DNA of 64,000 bases. Origin: Egibacter rhizosphaerae. GTDB taxonomy: Bacteria; Actinomycetota; Nitriliruptoria; Euzebyales; Egibacteraceae. The number at the start of each line of letters is the position of its first letter. The first letter of the stretch is position 1. A model generated the notes under the pieces. The model was not told the DNA's origin, did not search any database, and was given only the letters and a program-made list of their open reading frames with translations. The stretch spans positions 1,240,001-1,304,000 of the forward strand of contig NZ_CP036402.1 of the NCBI RefSeq assembly GCF_004322855.1. The letters run 5' to 3'. Positions 8,262 to 15,888 of the stretch are shown here, in pieces. Both the position numbers and the translations under genes were made by a program.

Positions 8262-9473
8262 CTAGCCGACCTCGAGGAGCAGGGCGTCGCCCTGACCGCC
8301 GCCGCCGCAGAGCGCCGCAGCCCCGAACCCACCTCCGCGCGCGGCGAGCTGGTGCAGCACCGCGGCGGTGATCCGGGCCCCGGACGCACCGATCGGGTGA
8401 CCAACCGCCACGGCGCCCCCGTGGGGATTCACGCGCGCCTCGTCGACCCCCAGCAGGTCCGTCGAGTGCTTGGCGACCGCGGCGAACGCCTCGTTGATCT
8501 CGTAGACCTCCAGACCGTCGGGAGCCACCCCGGCCTTCTCCGCCGCGAGCCGGATCGCCTCCGCCGGCTGGTGGTGCAACGACGGGTCCGGCCCCGCGAC
8601 CGTGCCGTAGCCACGGATCCGCCCCACGGGCGTCGCGCCGAGCTCCTCGGCCACCGCCCGGCTCGCGACCACCAGTGCGGCGGCGCCGTCGGAGATCTGG
8701 CTCGCGTTGCCCGCGGTGATCGTGCCGTCGGCCGCGAACGCGGGCTTCAGCTTTCCGAGCGACTCCGTCGTGGTGCCCGGCCGAACACCCTCGTCCTCGG
8801 TGACGATCTCGGGCTCGCCGCGGCGCTGGGGAATCTCGACGGGTACGACCTCGCCCTCGAAGCGGCCCTCCTTCGTCGCGGTTGCCGCCCGCTCGTGGCT
8901 GCGCGCGGCCCATTCGTCCTGGACCGCCCGGTCGATGCCGTAGCGGGCGTTCATGGCGTCGCTCGTCGCGCCCATGTGGGCGTCGTCGAACGCGCACCAG
9001 AGCCCGTCGTGCACCATCGCATCGACCAGTTTCCCGTCGCCCATCCGATAGCCGAACCGGGCGTCGGGCAGCAGGTAGGGCGCCTGCGACATCGATTCCA
9101 TCCCCCCGGCCACGACCACCGAGGCCTCGCCGAGGCGGATCTGCTGATCGGCGAGCGCCACCGCGCTCATGCCCGACAGGCAGACCTTGTTGATGGTCGT
9201 GGCCGGCACGTTCATGCCGATCCCGCCCTGCTGGGCGGCCTGGCGCGCGGTGATCTGCCCCTGACCGGCCTGCAGGACGTGCCCCATGAGCACCTGGTCG
9301 ACGCGATCGGCGGGCACTCCGGCGCGCTCGAGAGCCGACGCGATCGCGCGCCCACCGAGATCGACCGCGGCCAGGCCCGCGAAGGCGCCGCCGAGGCGGC
9401 CGATCGGGGTGCGGGCGTATCCCAGGAGCACCGGCTCGCGGCGAGGATCGACGGCAGGATGGTCAGCGGTCAT
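8262..9473 (-). CDS. Thiolase (acetyl-CoA C-acetyltransferase)
   Basis: Condenses or cleaves acyl-CoA. The ATG at 9473 was chosen over one at 9506 because GGAGGAGGA lies seven bases upstream of it; this gives 403 residues, close to the usual 390-400. Catalytic residues are present: Cys in NKVCLSGMSA near 95, His in VAVGHPIGASGAR and Cys in AALCGGGGQGDAL near the C-terminus. The pattern fits the biosynthetic (acetoacetyl-CoA) thiolase branch. Forms an operon with meaB, linking acetyl-/propionyl-CoA metabolism. Confidence 0.92.
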   Translation of the reverse strand: MTADHPAVDPRREPVLLGYARTPIGRLGGAFAGLAAVDLGGRAIASALERAGVPADRVDQVLMGHVLQAGQGQITARQAAQQGGIGMNVPATTINKVCLSGMSAVALADQQIRLGEASVVVAGGMESMSQAPYLLPDARFGYRMGDGKLVDAMVHDGLWCAFDDAHMGATSDAMNARYGIDRAVQDEWAARSHERAATATKEGRFEGEVVPVEIPQRRGEPEIVTEDEGVRPGTTTESLGKLKPAFAADGTITAGNASQISDGAAALVVASRAVAEELGATPVGRIRGYGTVAGPDPSLHHQPAEAIRLAAEKAGVAPDGLEVYEINEAFAAVAKHSTDLLGVDEARVNPHGGAVAVGHPIGASGARITAAVLHQLAARGGGFGAAALCGGGGQGDALLLEVG

Positions 9474-9637
9474 GAGGCACTCCTCCTCCGGGGATGACGT
9501 GCCCATGATCGCAGACGCTCGACCTCCCGCTACGAGCGCGGCGGCGCCGGGCGGCGTTCGGCCTCGCCCGCCCGGGCCCCGGCCACCACCGCGCCACCAA
9601 CCTGCCGAGTCCGCCCGCGGATGCGATCATCGCCGCC

Positions 9638-11725
9638 ATGAGCAACCACGACACTCCCCACTTCGATCTCGAGACGTTCCTCGCGATGCCCCGTGTCTCC
9701 GGGCTCGCCGTCCACCCCGAGGGGCACCGCCTCGTCGTCGGGGTCGCCGAGCCCGACCCCGACGGCACGCGCTTTCGCACCGCCCTCTGGACCCTCGACC
9801 CCGACGGGGCGGCCCCGAGGCGGCTAACCCGCTCGGTGCCCGGGGAGGCCGCACCGACCCTCCTGCCCGACGGCCGACTGCTCTTCACCTCGAAACGGGT
9901 GGACCCGGACGTCCCCTCGTCCGAGCGCGACGACGACGTCGCCGGCCTGTGGGAGCTGCCCCTCGACGGAGGGGAGCCGCGGCTGCTCGCCGACCCGCCG
10001 GGGGGTGTCGGCAGCGTAGCGGTCGCCCGCGATGCCGGGCGCGTGCTGCTGAGCAGCCCCCTTCACGAAGGCACCGCGGACTTCGAGGCGGATGCCGAGC
10101 GGGGGAAGGCCCGCAAGGACGCGAAGGTGTCGGCCCAACTCGTCGAGCGCTACCCGGCTCGGTTCTGGGACCGCTGGCTCGGGCCTCGCTCCCCTCAGCT
10201 GTTCACCGGCGACGCGGTCGATCCCAGAAACGAAGCGCGCCCCGAGTGGACGGCTGCGACACCGGGGGTCCACGGTCCCCTGGAGCTCGCGACGGCGACC
10301 CTCGACCCACAGGGCCGCACCATCGTGACGACCTGGTCGGAGGATCCCGACGATCTGCGCTCGCGCGTGACCGACCTCGTCGCGATCGACCTCGACAGCA
10401 ACGGCGAGCCCCGAGGGCGACGCACGCTGCTCGCCGAGCCGCGCGTGCGCTATGGATCGCCCGCGGTCTCGCCGGACGGGGGCTGGGTCGCCTGCGTGCG
10501 CGCCCCGATCGGCATGCCCGACGCGCCCCACGACATGACCCTGGCCATCGTCCCTCTCGATGGAGGCACCGGTGCGGTCGATCTGCTGCCCGGGTTCGAT
10601 CGGTGGCCACAGGCGCCGGTGTGGACCCCCGACGGGGACGCGGTGCTGTTCACCGCCGACGACGACGGCCGCACCCTGCCGTTCCGCGTGGAGATCGAGG
10701 CGGACGGGGCCGGTGGCCGTCGCGGCGGCGCGGTCACCCGCCTCGCCGCCGAAGGAGCCTTCAGCGACCTCGCGCCCACGCGTGACGGTCGAACGTTGTA
10801 CGCCCTGCGCTCGCAGGTCTCCGATCCCCACCGTGTCGTCGCACTCGATCCCGTGACCCCCGATCAGGTGCCGGGCGCCGTGCCGACCCCCGGCGACGCG
10901 ACGCGTCCGGAGGCCACCGTGCCCCCGGGCCGGGTCGAGCGCGTCGACGCCACCGCCGATGACGGCGTGCGGATCCCCGGCTGGCTCGTGCGTCCACCCG
11001 AGGAGGTCGCCGACGGCCCTGCGCCACTCGCGGTGTTCATCCACGGGGGCCCGCTGTCCTCGTGGAGCGGGTGGCACTGGCGGTGGTGTCCACACGTGCT
11101 CGCGGCCCGCGGCTGGGCGGTCCTGTTGCCCGATCCAGCACTCTCGACCGGCTACGGCTACGACTACATCGCCCGCGGATGGGGCCGGTGGGGCGCCGAG
11201 CCGTACACCGACCTCATGGCCCTCGTCGAGGAGGTCGCCGCCCGCGACGACGTCGACGCGGCGCGCACGGCCGCCATGGGGGGCTCGTTCGGCGGCTACA
11301 TGGCCAACTGGATCGCCGGCCACACCAACCGATTCGACGCGATCGTCACGCACGCGAGCCTCTGGAACCTGGAGGCGTTCCACGGCACGACCGACAACGG
11401 CCCGCTGTGGGAGAACGAGTTCGGCGACCGCTACACCGAACCGGAGCGGTACCGCGAGTGGTCGCCGCACCGCTTCGTGGACCGGATCACCACGCCGATG
11501 CTCGTGATCCACGGCGAGCGGGACTTCCGGGTCCCGGTCAGCGAGGGTCTCACGCTTTGGACCGACCTGCGGCGACACGGCGTCGAGAGCCAGTACCTGC
11601 ACTTCCCCGACGAGAACCACTGGGTGCTGACCCCACAGCACGCCCGCATCTGGTACGAGACCGTGCTCGCGTTCCTCGACCACCACGTCCTCGGCGAACC
11701 GTTCGAGCGTCCCGAGCTCCTGTAG
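9638..11725 (+). CDS. S9 prolyl-oligopeptidase/acylaminoacyl-peptidase family
   Basis: 695 residues, cytoplasmic (no signal peptide). The N-terminal 400 residues contain repeated beta-propeller blades of TolB/PD40 type (VSPDGGWVACVRAP, WTPDGDAVLFTAD), which gate access to the active site. The C-terminal alpha/beta-hydrolase domain has HGGP oxyanion loop, nucleophile Ser in GGSFGGYMANW, Asp in HGERDFRVP and His in DENHWVL. It should cleave short oligopeptides or acylated peptides. Single gene, with a large hairpin 160 bp downstream. Confidence 0.93.
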   Translation: MSNHDTPHFDLETFLAMPRVSGLAVHPEGHRLVVGVAEPDPDGTRFRTALWTLDPDGAAPRRLTRSVPGEAAPTLLPDGRLLFTSKRVDPDVPSSERDDDVAGLWELPLDGGEPRLLADPPGGVGSVAVARDAGRVLLSSPLHEGTADFEADAERGKARKDAKVSAQLVERYPARFWDRWLGPRSPQLFTGDAVDPRNEARPEWTAATPGVHGPLELATATLDPQGRTIVTTWSEDPDDLRSRVTDLVAIDLDSNGEPRGRRTLLAEPRVRYGSPAVSPDGGWVACVRAPIGMPDAPHDMTLAIVPLDGGTGAVDLLPGFDRWPQAPVWTPDGDAVLFTADDDGRTLPFRVEIEADGAGGRRGGAVTRLAAEGAFSDLAPTRDGRTLYALRSQVSDPHRVVALDPVTPDQVPGAVPTPGDATRPEATVPPGRVERVDATADDGVRIPGWLVRPPEEVADGPAPLAVFIHGGPLSSWSGWHWRWCPHVLAARGWAVLLPDPALSTGYGYDYIARGWGRWGAEPYTDLMALVEEVAARDDVDAARTAAMGGSFGGYMANWIAGHTNRFDAIVTHASLWNLEAFHGTTDNGPLWENEFGDRYTEPERYREWSPHRFVDRITTPMLVIHGERDFRVPVSEGLTLWTDLRRHGVESQYLHFPDENHWVLTPQHARIWYETVLAFLDHHVLGEPFERPELL

Positions 11726-11885
11726 GCCGCCGGGATGTTGACCTCGCGGCCGTACCGCTGATGTCCCGACCCGGGGACGTGCGGTGGCCGCGCGCTCGTC
11801 GCTGCGCCCGGCTGTTGAGGACAGTTCAATGCAGGATGTTGCGCGTGGATGCGGAGGTCTCGACGCCTCCGCCCTGCAGCAGATT

Positions 11886-11931
11886 GACGTCGTCGTTCTC
11901 GCGCAGGATTCCGCGCGAGAATGACGACGTC
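11886..11931. other. Long near-perfect hairpin (19-bp arms, 8-nt loop)
   Basis: GACGTCGTCGTTCTCGCGC at 11886-11904 pairs with GCGCGAGAATGACGACGTC at 11913-11931 with a single mismatch that is a G-T in one strand. A smaller hairpin (GCGGAGG/CCTCCGC) sits at 11851-11872. They lie between the S9 peptidase stop and the epimerase start, both on the plus strand. There is no U tract, so an intrinsic terminator is only one option; a leader structure or a remnant of a small palindromic element is also possible. Confidence 0.6.
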
Positions 11932-11981
11932 GTTCCGGCGCAATCGGCCCAGTGCGATGGTCGCACGGGAAGGAGCTTGCC

Positions 11982-12419
11982 GTGATCCTGAAACGCCTCG
12001 ACCACGTCGGCTACGCGGTACCCGACCTGGAGGAGGCCATCCGCTATCACGCCGACCTCTACGGCGCCGAGGTGAGCCACCGGGAGGAGCTGCCTGACGA
12101 CGGGGTGCGGGAGGCGCTCCTCGCGGTGGGCGAGAGCTTCATCCAGCTCCTCGAGCCGACCCGCGAGGACTCCCCCGTCGCACGCTGGATGGCCCGCAAC
12201 GGAGGGCCGGGTGTCCACCACGTCGGTTACGGGGTCGAAGACGTCGCGTCGACCCTCGCGGACCTGAAGGAGCACGGCGTACGCGTCGTCGACGAGCACC
12301 CCCGCACCGGATCGCGTGGCTGCACCGTGGCGTTCCTCCATCCCAAGGGCGCGATGGGCGTGCTCATCGAGCTCGTCGAGGACCCACGCCGCGACGGGCT
12401 CGCTACACTCGACTCGTGA
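11982..12419 (+). CDS. mce: Methylmalonyl-CoA epimerase
   Basis: Interconverts (S)- and (R)-methylmalonyl-CoA in propionate catabolism. 145 residues from the GTG at 11982, chosen because GGAAGGAG lies six bases upstream. The glyoxalase-fold metal ligands are visible: LDHVGYAV at the N-terminus, VHHVGYGV in the middle and LIELVED at the C-terminus; HPKGAMG is also typical. Overlaps the following unknown gene by four bases. MeaB at 7310-8257 belongs to the same pathway. Confidence 0.92.
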   Translation: MILKRLDHVGYAVPDLEEAIRYHADLYGAEVSHREELPDDGVREALLAVGESFIQLLEPTREDSPVARWMARNGGPGVHHVGYGVEDVASTLADLKEHGVRVVDEHPRTGSRGCTVAFLHPKGAMGVLIELVEDPRRDGLATLDS

Positions 12420-12835
12420 GCTTCTTCGACCGGTTCCGGCGCCGCCAGCGCGGCAGCGAGGGTCCCCAGACCGCCGGCCCTTCGGCCCAAGCGGTGAGCG
12501 ACCTGAAGGAGTTCCTCGGCAGCCGCAGGGGCGTCGAGGCCTACGTGGAGCCACCCACCGCGGTCTACGCGATGACCTTGGTACTCGTCGCCGGCGACGG
12601 CGAGTACATCCGGCGGCCCGTAAAGCACGCGAAGCAGGCCCACCAGATCGCGGACGACGCCGGCATCCCGATCTACGACGCGCGCATCGTCGGCTATCCA
12701 CAGCGCATGCGCGACTACGACCGCGGAGTCCGTCGGGACCCGATCGCCCTCGACGACCTGCCACCGCTCGAGACCACCGACGAGGCCGAGGCGGGACGGG
12801 ACGACGGGGCCGACCCGCCTCCCGCCGAGCGGTAG
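12416..12835 (+). CDS. Conserved small protein of unknown function downstream of mce
   Basis: 139 residues; its GTG overlaps the epimerase stop (GTGA), so it is translationally coupled to mce. Residues 1-30 are basic and probably flexible; 35-115 look globular, with LKEFLGSRRGVEAYVEPP, a beta-rich segment around YAMTLVLVAGDGEYIRRP and AKQAHQIADDAGIPIYDA. The tail is acidic and proline-rich. No catalytic motif or membrane segment is seen. I do not recognise the family; coupling to mce suggests a part in or control of propionyl-CoA metabolism. The stop lies inside the first copy of a 21-bp tandem repeat. Confidence 0.75.
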   Translation: MSFFDRFRRRQRGSEGPQTAGPSAQAVSDLKEFLGSRRGVEAYVEPPTAVYAMTLVLVAGDGEYIRRPVKHAKQAHQIADDAGIPIYDARIVGYPQRMRDYDRGVRRDPIALDDLPPLETTDEAEAGRDDGADPPPAER

Positions 12836-12941
12836 GCCCGACCACCGAGGTAGGCCCCTCCCGCCGAGCGGTAGGCCCGACCCGCCGAGCGGTAGGCCCG
12901 ACCCGCCGAGCGGTAGGCCCGACTCACCGAGGGTAAGCCCA
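12821..12941. repeat. 21-bp tandem repeat overlapping the 3' end of the preceding gene
   Basis: Four near-identical copies of CCCGCCGAGCGGTAGGCCCGA (12821, 12860, 12881, 12902) plus two degenerate copies (12842-12859 and 12923-12941). Each intact copy carries an in-frame TAG, and the upstream gene ends at the first one. Confidence 0.85.
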
Positions 12942-12958
12942 CCGGGGCCCACACGACG

Positions 12959-12990
12959 GCGCCCCTTCGCCGGGGGAAACGAAGGGGCGC
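12959..12990. terminator. Bidirectional terminator-like hairpin
   Basis: GCGCCCCTTCG and CGAAGGGGCGC form a perfect 11-bp stem with a 10-nt loop, between two convergent genes (stops at 12835 and 13020). No U run follows on either side, common in GC-rich actinobacteria. Confidence 0.7.
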
Positions 12991-13019
12991 GTCGGTCGGG
13001 GTGGGTCTCGTCGGGCCCG

Positions 13020-13577
13020 TCAGCTGTCGATTTCGACGGTTGCCGCTTCCAGGAAGACGTGTTGTTGCGGCTGCTCGCCGTTCAGCGGCACCGCGGCGAT
13101 CCGGTCGACCGCGTCCATTCCCGAGGTCACGAGCCCGAAGACCGCGTAGTCGGGCGGCAGTCCGACGTCCTCGAGGGTGATGAAGAACTGGCTGCCGTTG
13201 GTGTCGGGCCCGGCGTTGGCCATCGCGAGGGTGCCGCGCGGGTACCCGCGGGTCCGCGCCGCGTCCAACTCGTCAGCGAACGCGTAGCCGGGGCCACCGG
13301 TACCGGTGGCGGTGGGATCACCCATCTGCACGACGAAGCCCGGCACGACCCGGTGCACCTCGGTCGCGTCGTAGAAGCCCTCGCGGGTGAGGAAGGCGAA
13401 GTTGTTCGCGGTCACGGGTGCCTCGTCGGCGAGCAACTCGAAGGAGATCTCCCCACAGGAGGTCCGCAGGCTCCCGCGGTAGCGGGACCCACCACCCAGG
13501 ACCTGCGCGGGACCGTCATAGCGGTCCTTCGGTTGCCCGGCTTCGGGCGGCACGCTGCCGCCGCACGCCACATCCAT
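13020..13577 (-). CDS. Cyclophilin-type peptidyl-prolyl isomerase, no membrane anchor
   Basis: 185 residues from the ATG at 13577, which has GGGAGG about five bases upstream; an ATG at 13604 is the alternative. The isomerase core is intact: TANNFAFLTREGFY, VHRVVPGFVVQMGDPT with the catalytic Arg, GTGGPGYAF, and ANAGPDTNGSQFFITL. The first 45 residues (ACGGS...DGPAQVLGGGSRYRGSL) match the extracytoplasmic linker of the neighbouring membrane-anchored paralogue at 13682-14548, yet no signal or membrane helix is present at this start. Either it is cytoplasmic or its export signal was lost. Confidence 0.88.
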   Translation of the reverse strand: MDVACGGSVPPEAGQPKDRYDGPAQVLGGGSRYRGSLRTSCGEISFELLADEAPVTANNFAFLTREGFYDATEVHRVVPGFVVQMGDPTATGTGGPGYAFADELDAARTRGYPRGTLAMANAGPDTNGSQFFITLEDVGLPPDYAVFGLVTSGMDAVDRIAAVPLNGEQPQQHVFLEAATVEIDS

Positions 13578-13681
13578 CACACCCTCCCACAGGTCCCCCT
13601 GCATCGGTTCGGTCCGCGTCCTCGATGAGCCTCCCGCACGCTCGGACCACGCGACAGCCTGCCAGTCCCGGCCGGATAACG

Positions 13682-14548
13682 CTAGTCGGCCCCTTCCACC
13701 GAGACCGATTCGATGTAGACCCGCTCAGCCGGGGCCGGCCCGTCGGGCGCCAGGAGCTCGCCGATGGCGCCCAAGTCGACGATCTCGTCGAGCACCTCGC
13801 GGCCGTCGACGACCTCGCCGAAGTTCGTGAACATCAGCTCGTCCTGCTGTCCGGCGAGTTCCTCGAAGGCCTCCCCGTAGACGAGGAAGAACTGGCTCCC
13901 CCCGCTGTCGGGACCCCCGAAGCTCGCGAGGGCGACGCTGCCCGACGGATAGCCCTCCTCCTCGGCCCGCGCGGTCTCGCTCGGGAGCTCGAAGCCGACA
14001 TCGCCGTCGAGCGCGTCGTTCGGTGAGCCTGCTTGCAACACCTCGAGGCTCTCGTCGTGACGGAACACCTCCCGACCGTCGTAGAACCCGTCCTCGGCGA
14101 GGAACACGAAGGCGTTCACGGTCTCCGGTGCGGCCTCGGCGTCGAGATCGATGACGAGCTCGCCACAGCTGGTCTCGATCGTCGCGCGGTAGTCCGCGCC
14201 CTCGTCGAGAACGTCGGGTGGCGCCTCGTCGTAGGGTTCGCGTTCGTCGCCCGCGCCTGCGGGTGCCTCGGCGCCGCACGCGACCGGGCGGTCCGCGACG
14301 GCCTCCTCCTGCTCCTCGATCTCGGCGAGGAGCTCCTCCTGCTCCGCCCGGGCCTCGGCTTCCTCCTGGCGCTGTTCGTAGATCGTGAAGCCGATCAGCG
14401 CGCCCCCGAGGAGCAGGATCCCCGCGATGACCGCGAGCGTGATGCGCTGCTGACGCCGCTCCGCGCGGCGCGCCTCTTCGCGCGCGGCCTCCTTGGCCGC
14501 ACGACGCTCACGTCTGGTTTGCTTGGCCTGTTGCTTCCGCGTTCCCAC
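13682..14548 (-). CDS. Membrane-anchored cyclophilin-like protein with altered active site
   Basis: 288 residues. A very basic N-terminus with KR repeats (1-35) precedes one transmembrane helix (about 36-56), an acidic coiled-coil-like stretch (57-85) and a cyclophilin domain facing outside. The fold-defining segments SCGELVIDLDAEAAPETV and GSQFFLVYG are kept, but the catalytic strand FHRVxPGFxxQ is replaced by VFRHDESLEVLQAG, so isomerase activity is doubtful and a binding role is plausible. Lies upstream of the soluble paralogue on the same strand, 104 bp apart. Confidence 0.88.
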   Translation of the reverse strand: MGTRKQQAKQTRRERRAAKEAAREEARRAERRQQRITLAVIAGILLLGGALIGFTIYEQRQEEAEARAEQEELLAEIEEQEEAVADRPVACGAEAPAGAGDEREPYDEAPPDVLDEGADYRATIETSCGELVIDLDAEAAPETVNAFVFLAEDGFYDGREVFRHDESLEVLQAGSPNDALDGDVGFELPSETARAEEEGYPSGSVALASFGGPDSGGSQFFLVYGEAFEELAGQQDELMFTNFGEVVDGREVLDEIVDLGAIGELLAPDGPAPAERVYIESVSVEGAD

Positions 14549-14575
14549 GGTCCCCTCGCGCTCGTCGGTCGCGGA

Positions 14576-14884
14576 CTAGCTCGCGCCGCGGGAGCGGCGC
14601 ACCTCGAGGCGCCAGCAGTGTTGGTGCCAGTGGCGCCGCAGGTCGTTGTCGTGCTCGGGCCACACCACGACGTGGCTCTCGCCCCGCTCGACGGCGTTGC
14701 CGCAGTCCGGACAGACGTACTCCTTGGTCGTGCGGGACCCGTCGATGCGGCGCACCTCGTAGCCGTCGAGCTCGAGGTCGTCGTCGAGGCGTGCCGGCAG
14801 GCCATCGAGGCCCCTCAGGTCGCGCAGGGCCTGCGGGTCCTGCCACGGCCGGGTGGCGCGCTTGCGGCGGCTGCCCTTGCTCAC
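14576..14884 (-). CDS. Small actinobacterial zinc-finger-like protein
   Basis: 102 residues from the GTG at 14884 (GGGAG seven bases upstream). The N-terminus is basic (SKGSRRKRATRPW); the C-terminal half holds YVCPDCGNAV followed by HVVVWPEHD and RRHWHQHCW, giving CxxC plus His/Cys ligands for one zinc. I recall similar short proteins across Actinobacteria, often labelled only as ATP/GTP-binding without proof. No function is assigned. It lies 27 bases upstream of the membrane cyclophilin on the same strand. Confidence 0.75.
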   Translation of the reverse strand: MSKGSRRKRATRPWQDPQALRDLRGLDGLPARLDDDLELDGYEVRRIDGSRTTKEYVCPDCGNAVERGESHVVVWPEHDNDLRRHWHQHCWRLEVRRSRGAS

Positions 14885-15041
14885 TTCCTCGCTCCCGTCC
14901 CGGAGTTGATCGACACCCGCGAGCGACCTCGGCCCGGCCGCGGCAACGGCGCGTTCCGGCGAGCCCGCAGTGCGCCAGCCTACGTCATCGCAGACGGGTG
15001 GCAGCAGGGAACCGCTGCGCGGCGCAGGCGCCCGCGCTCGG

Positions 15042-15866
15042 TCACCACATGCCCGCAACGCCCAGCATCGCGGTCACGCCGATCGCGTTGAAGACGAGGT
15101 GGCCGAGGAAGGGGACGAGGAGGGTGCCCGACCGCTCGTAGGCCCATGCGAGCAACGCGCCGAAGGGCAGGAGCGTCGCCGCGAGGATCGTGTAGCCGAG
15201 CAGATCTGCGGCGGGATGTGCCAGCGCGAACACGATCGCCGAGACCCAGATGGCGGCGCCCCGCGGCAGCCTTCGGGCCAGCGCGGGATAGAGCATGCCC
15301 CGGAACGCGAGTTCCTCGCCGATCGGGGCGAGGACGGCAGCCCCGAGCACGAGGAAGGGCACCGCCGTCGGATCACCCGCCGCGGCCTGGAACTCCTGCT
15401 GCACCGCGGGCGGCTCCTGTTCGAGCAGCGTGAAGATCGCCGTGATCAACCCGCCGACGACGAGGTTCGAGAGGAGGAAACCCCCGACGCCGAGACCGAT
15501 GCCGCCGGCCACGTGCCGCAGTCCCGGACGGCGGCTGCCCATCAGCCGTCCGAAGGCTTGGGGATGGCGGAGGCCGACCACGCCGAACACCGCGACGATG
15601 TAGGCGATCGGCTGGGCGAGGAGGACGGGCGCGAACTCGCCTGCGTCGTCACCTGCGAGGTCCGCACCGTCGGGCAGCAGCGCGAATCCCAGGATCGTCC
15701 CGAGGACGGTCCCGAGAACCAGCACCGCGATCGAGTCAGGCAGGGTCCACGGCACATCGGCGAACCGCGAGCGGCCCTTGGATCCCGGCCGGGATCCGGT
15801 CGAGCCGGCGGATCCCGTCGACCCGGTCGGGTCGGTCGGCCCGGTGGGATCGGCGGGGTCGCTCAC
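15042..15866 (-). CDS. CPBP-family intramembrane metalloprotease
   Basis: 274 residues from the GTG at 15866, 22 bases after the murA stop. A Pro/Thr/Gly/Ser-rich soluble N-terminus (about 1-35) is followed by about eight hydrophobic helices. The CAAX-protease/bacteriocin-processing (Abi) motifs are present: EELAFRGMLYPAL (EExxxR), FALAHPAADL (FxxxH) and GHLVFNAIG (HxxxN/D). Members of this family cleave within membranes or handle prenyl or toxin peptides; substrate unknown here. Probably co-transcribed with murA. Confidence 0.87.
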   Translation of the reverse strand: MSDPADPTGPTDPTGSTGSAGSTGSRPGSKGRSRFADVPWTLPDSIAVLVLGTVLGTILGFALLPDGADLAGDDAGEFAPVLLAQPIAYIVAVFGVVGLRHPQAFGRLMGSRRPGLRHVAGGIGLGVGGFLLSNLVVGGLITAIFTLLEQEPPAVQQEFQAAAGDPTAVPFLVLGAAVLAPIGEELAFRGMLYPALARRLPRGAAIWVSAIVFALAHPAADLLGYTILAATLLPFGALLAWAYERSGTLLVPFLGHLVFNAIGVTAMLGVAGMW

Positions 15867-15888
15867 TGCTGGACAGCGTACGAGGGGG

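Noticed and set aside
9474-9506. Upstream ATG (9506) as the thiolase start
   Set aside because: The ATG at 9473 has a strong GGAGGAGGA site at the right spacing, which itself lies inside the extra codons.
12821-12941. CRISPR-like or coding continuation of the 12416 gene through the repeats
   Set aside because: No spacers, and each unit has an in-frame stop for that gene; other-frame readings give only repetitive peptides.
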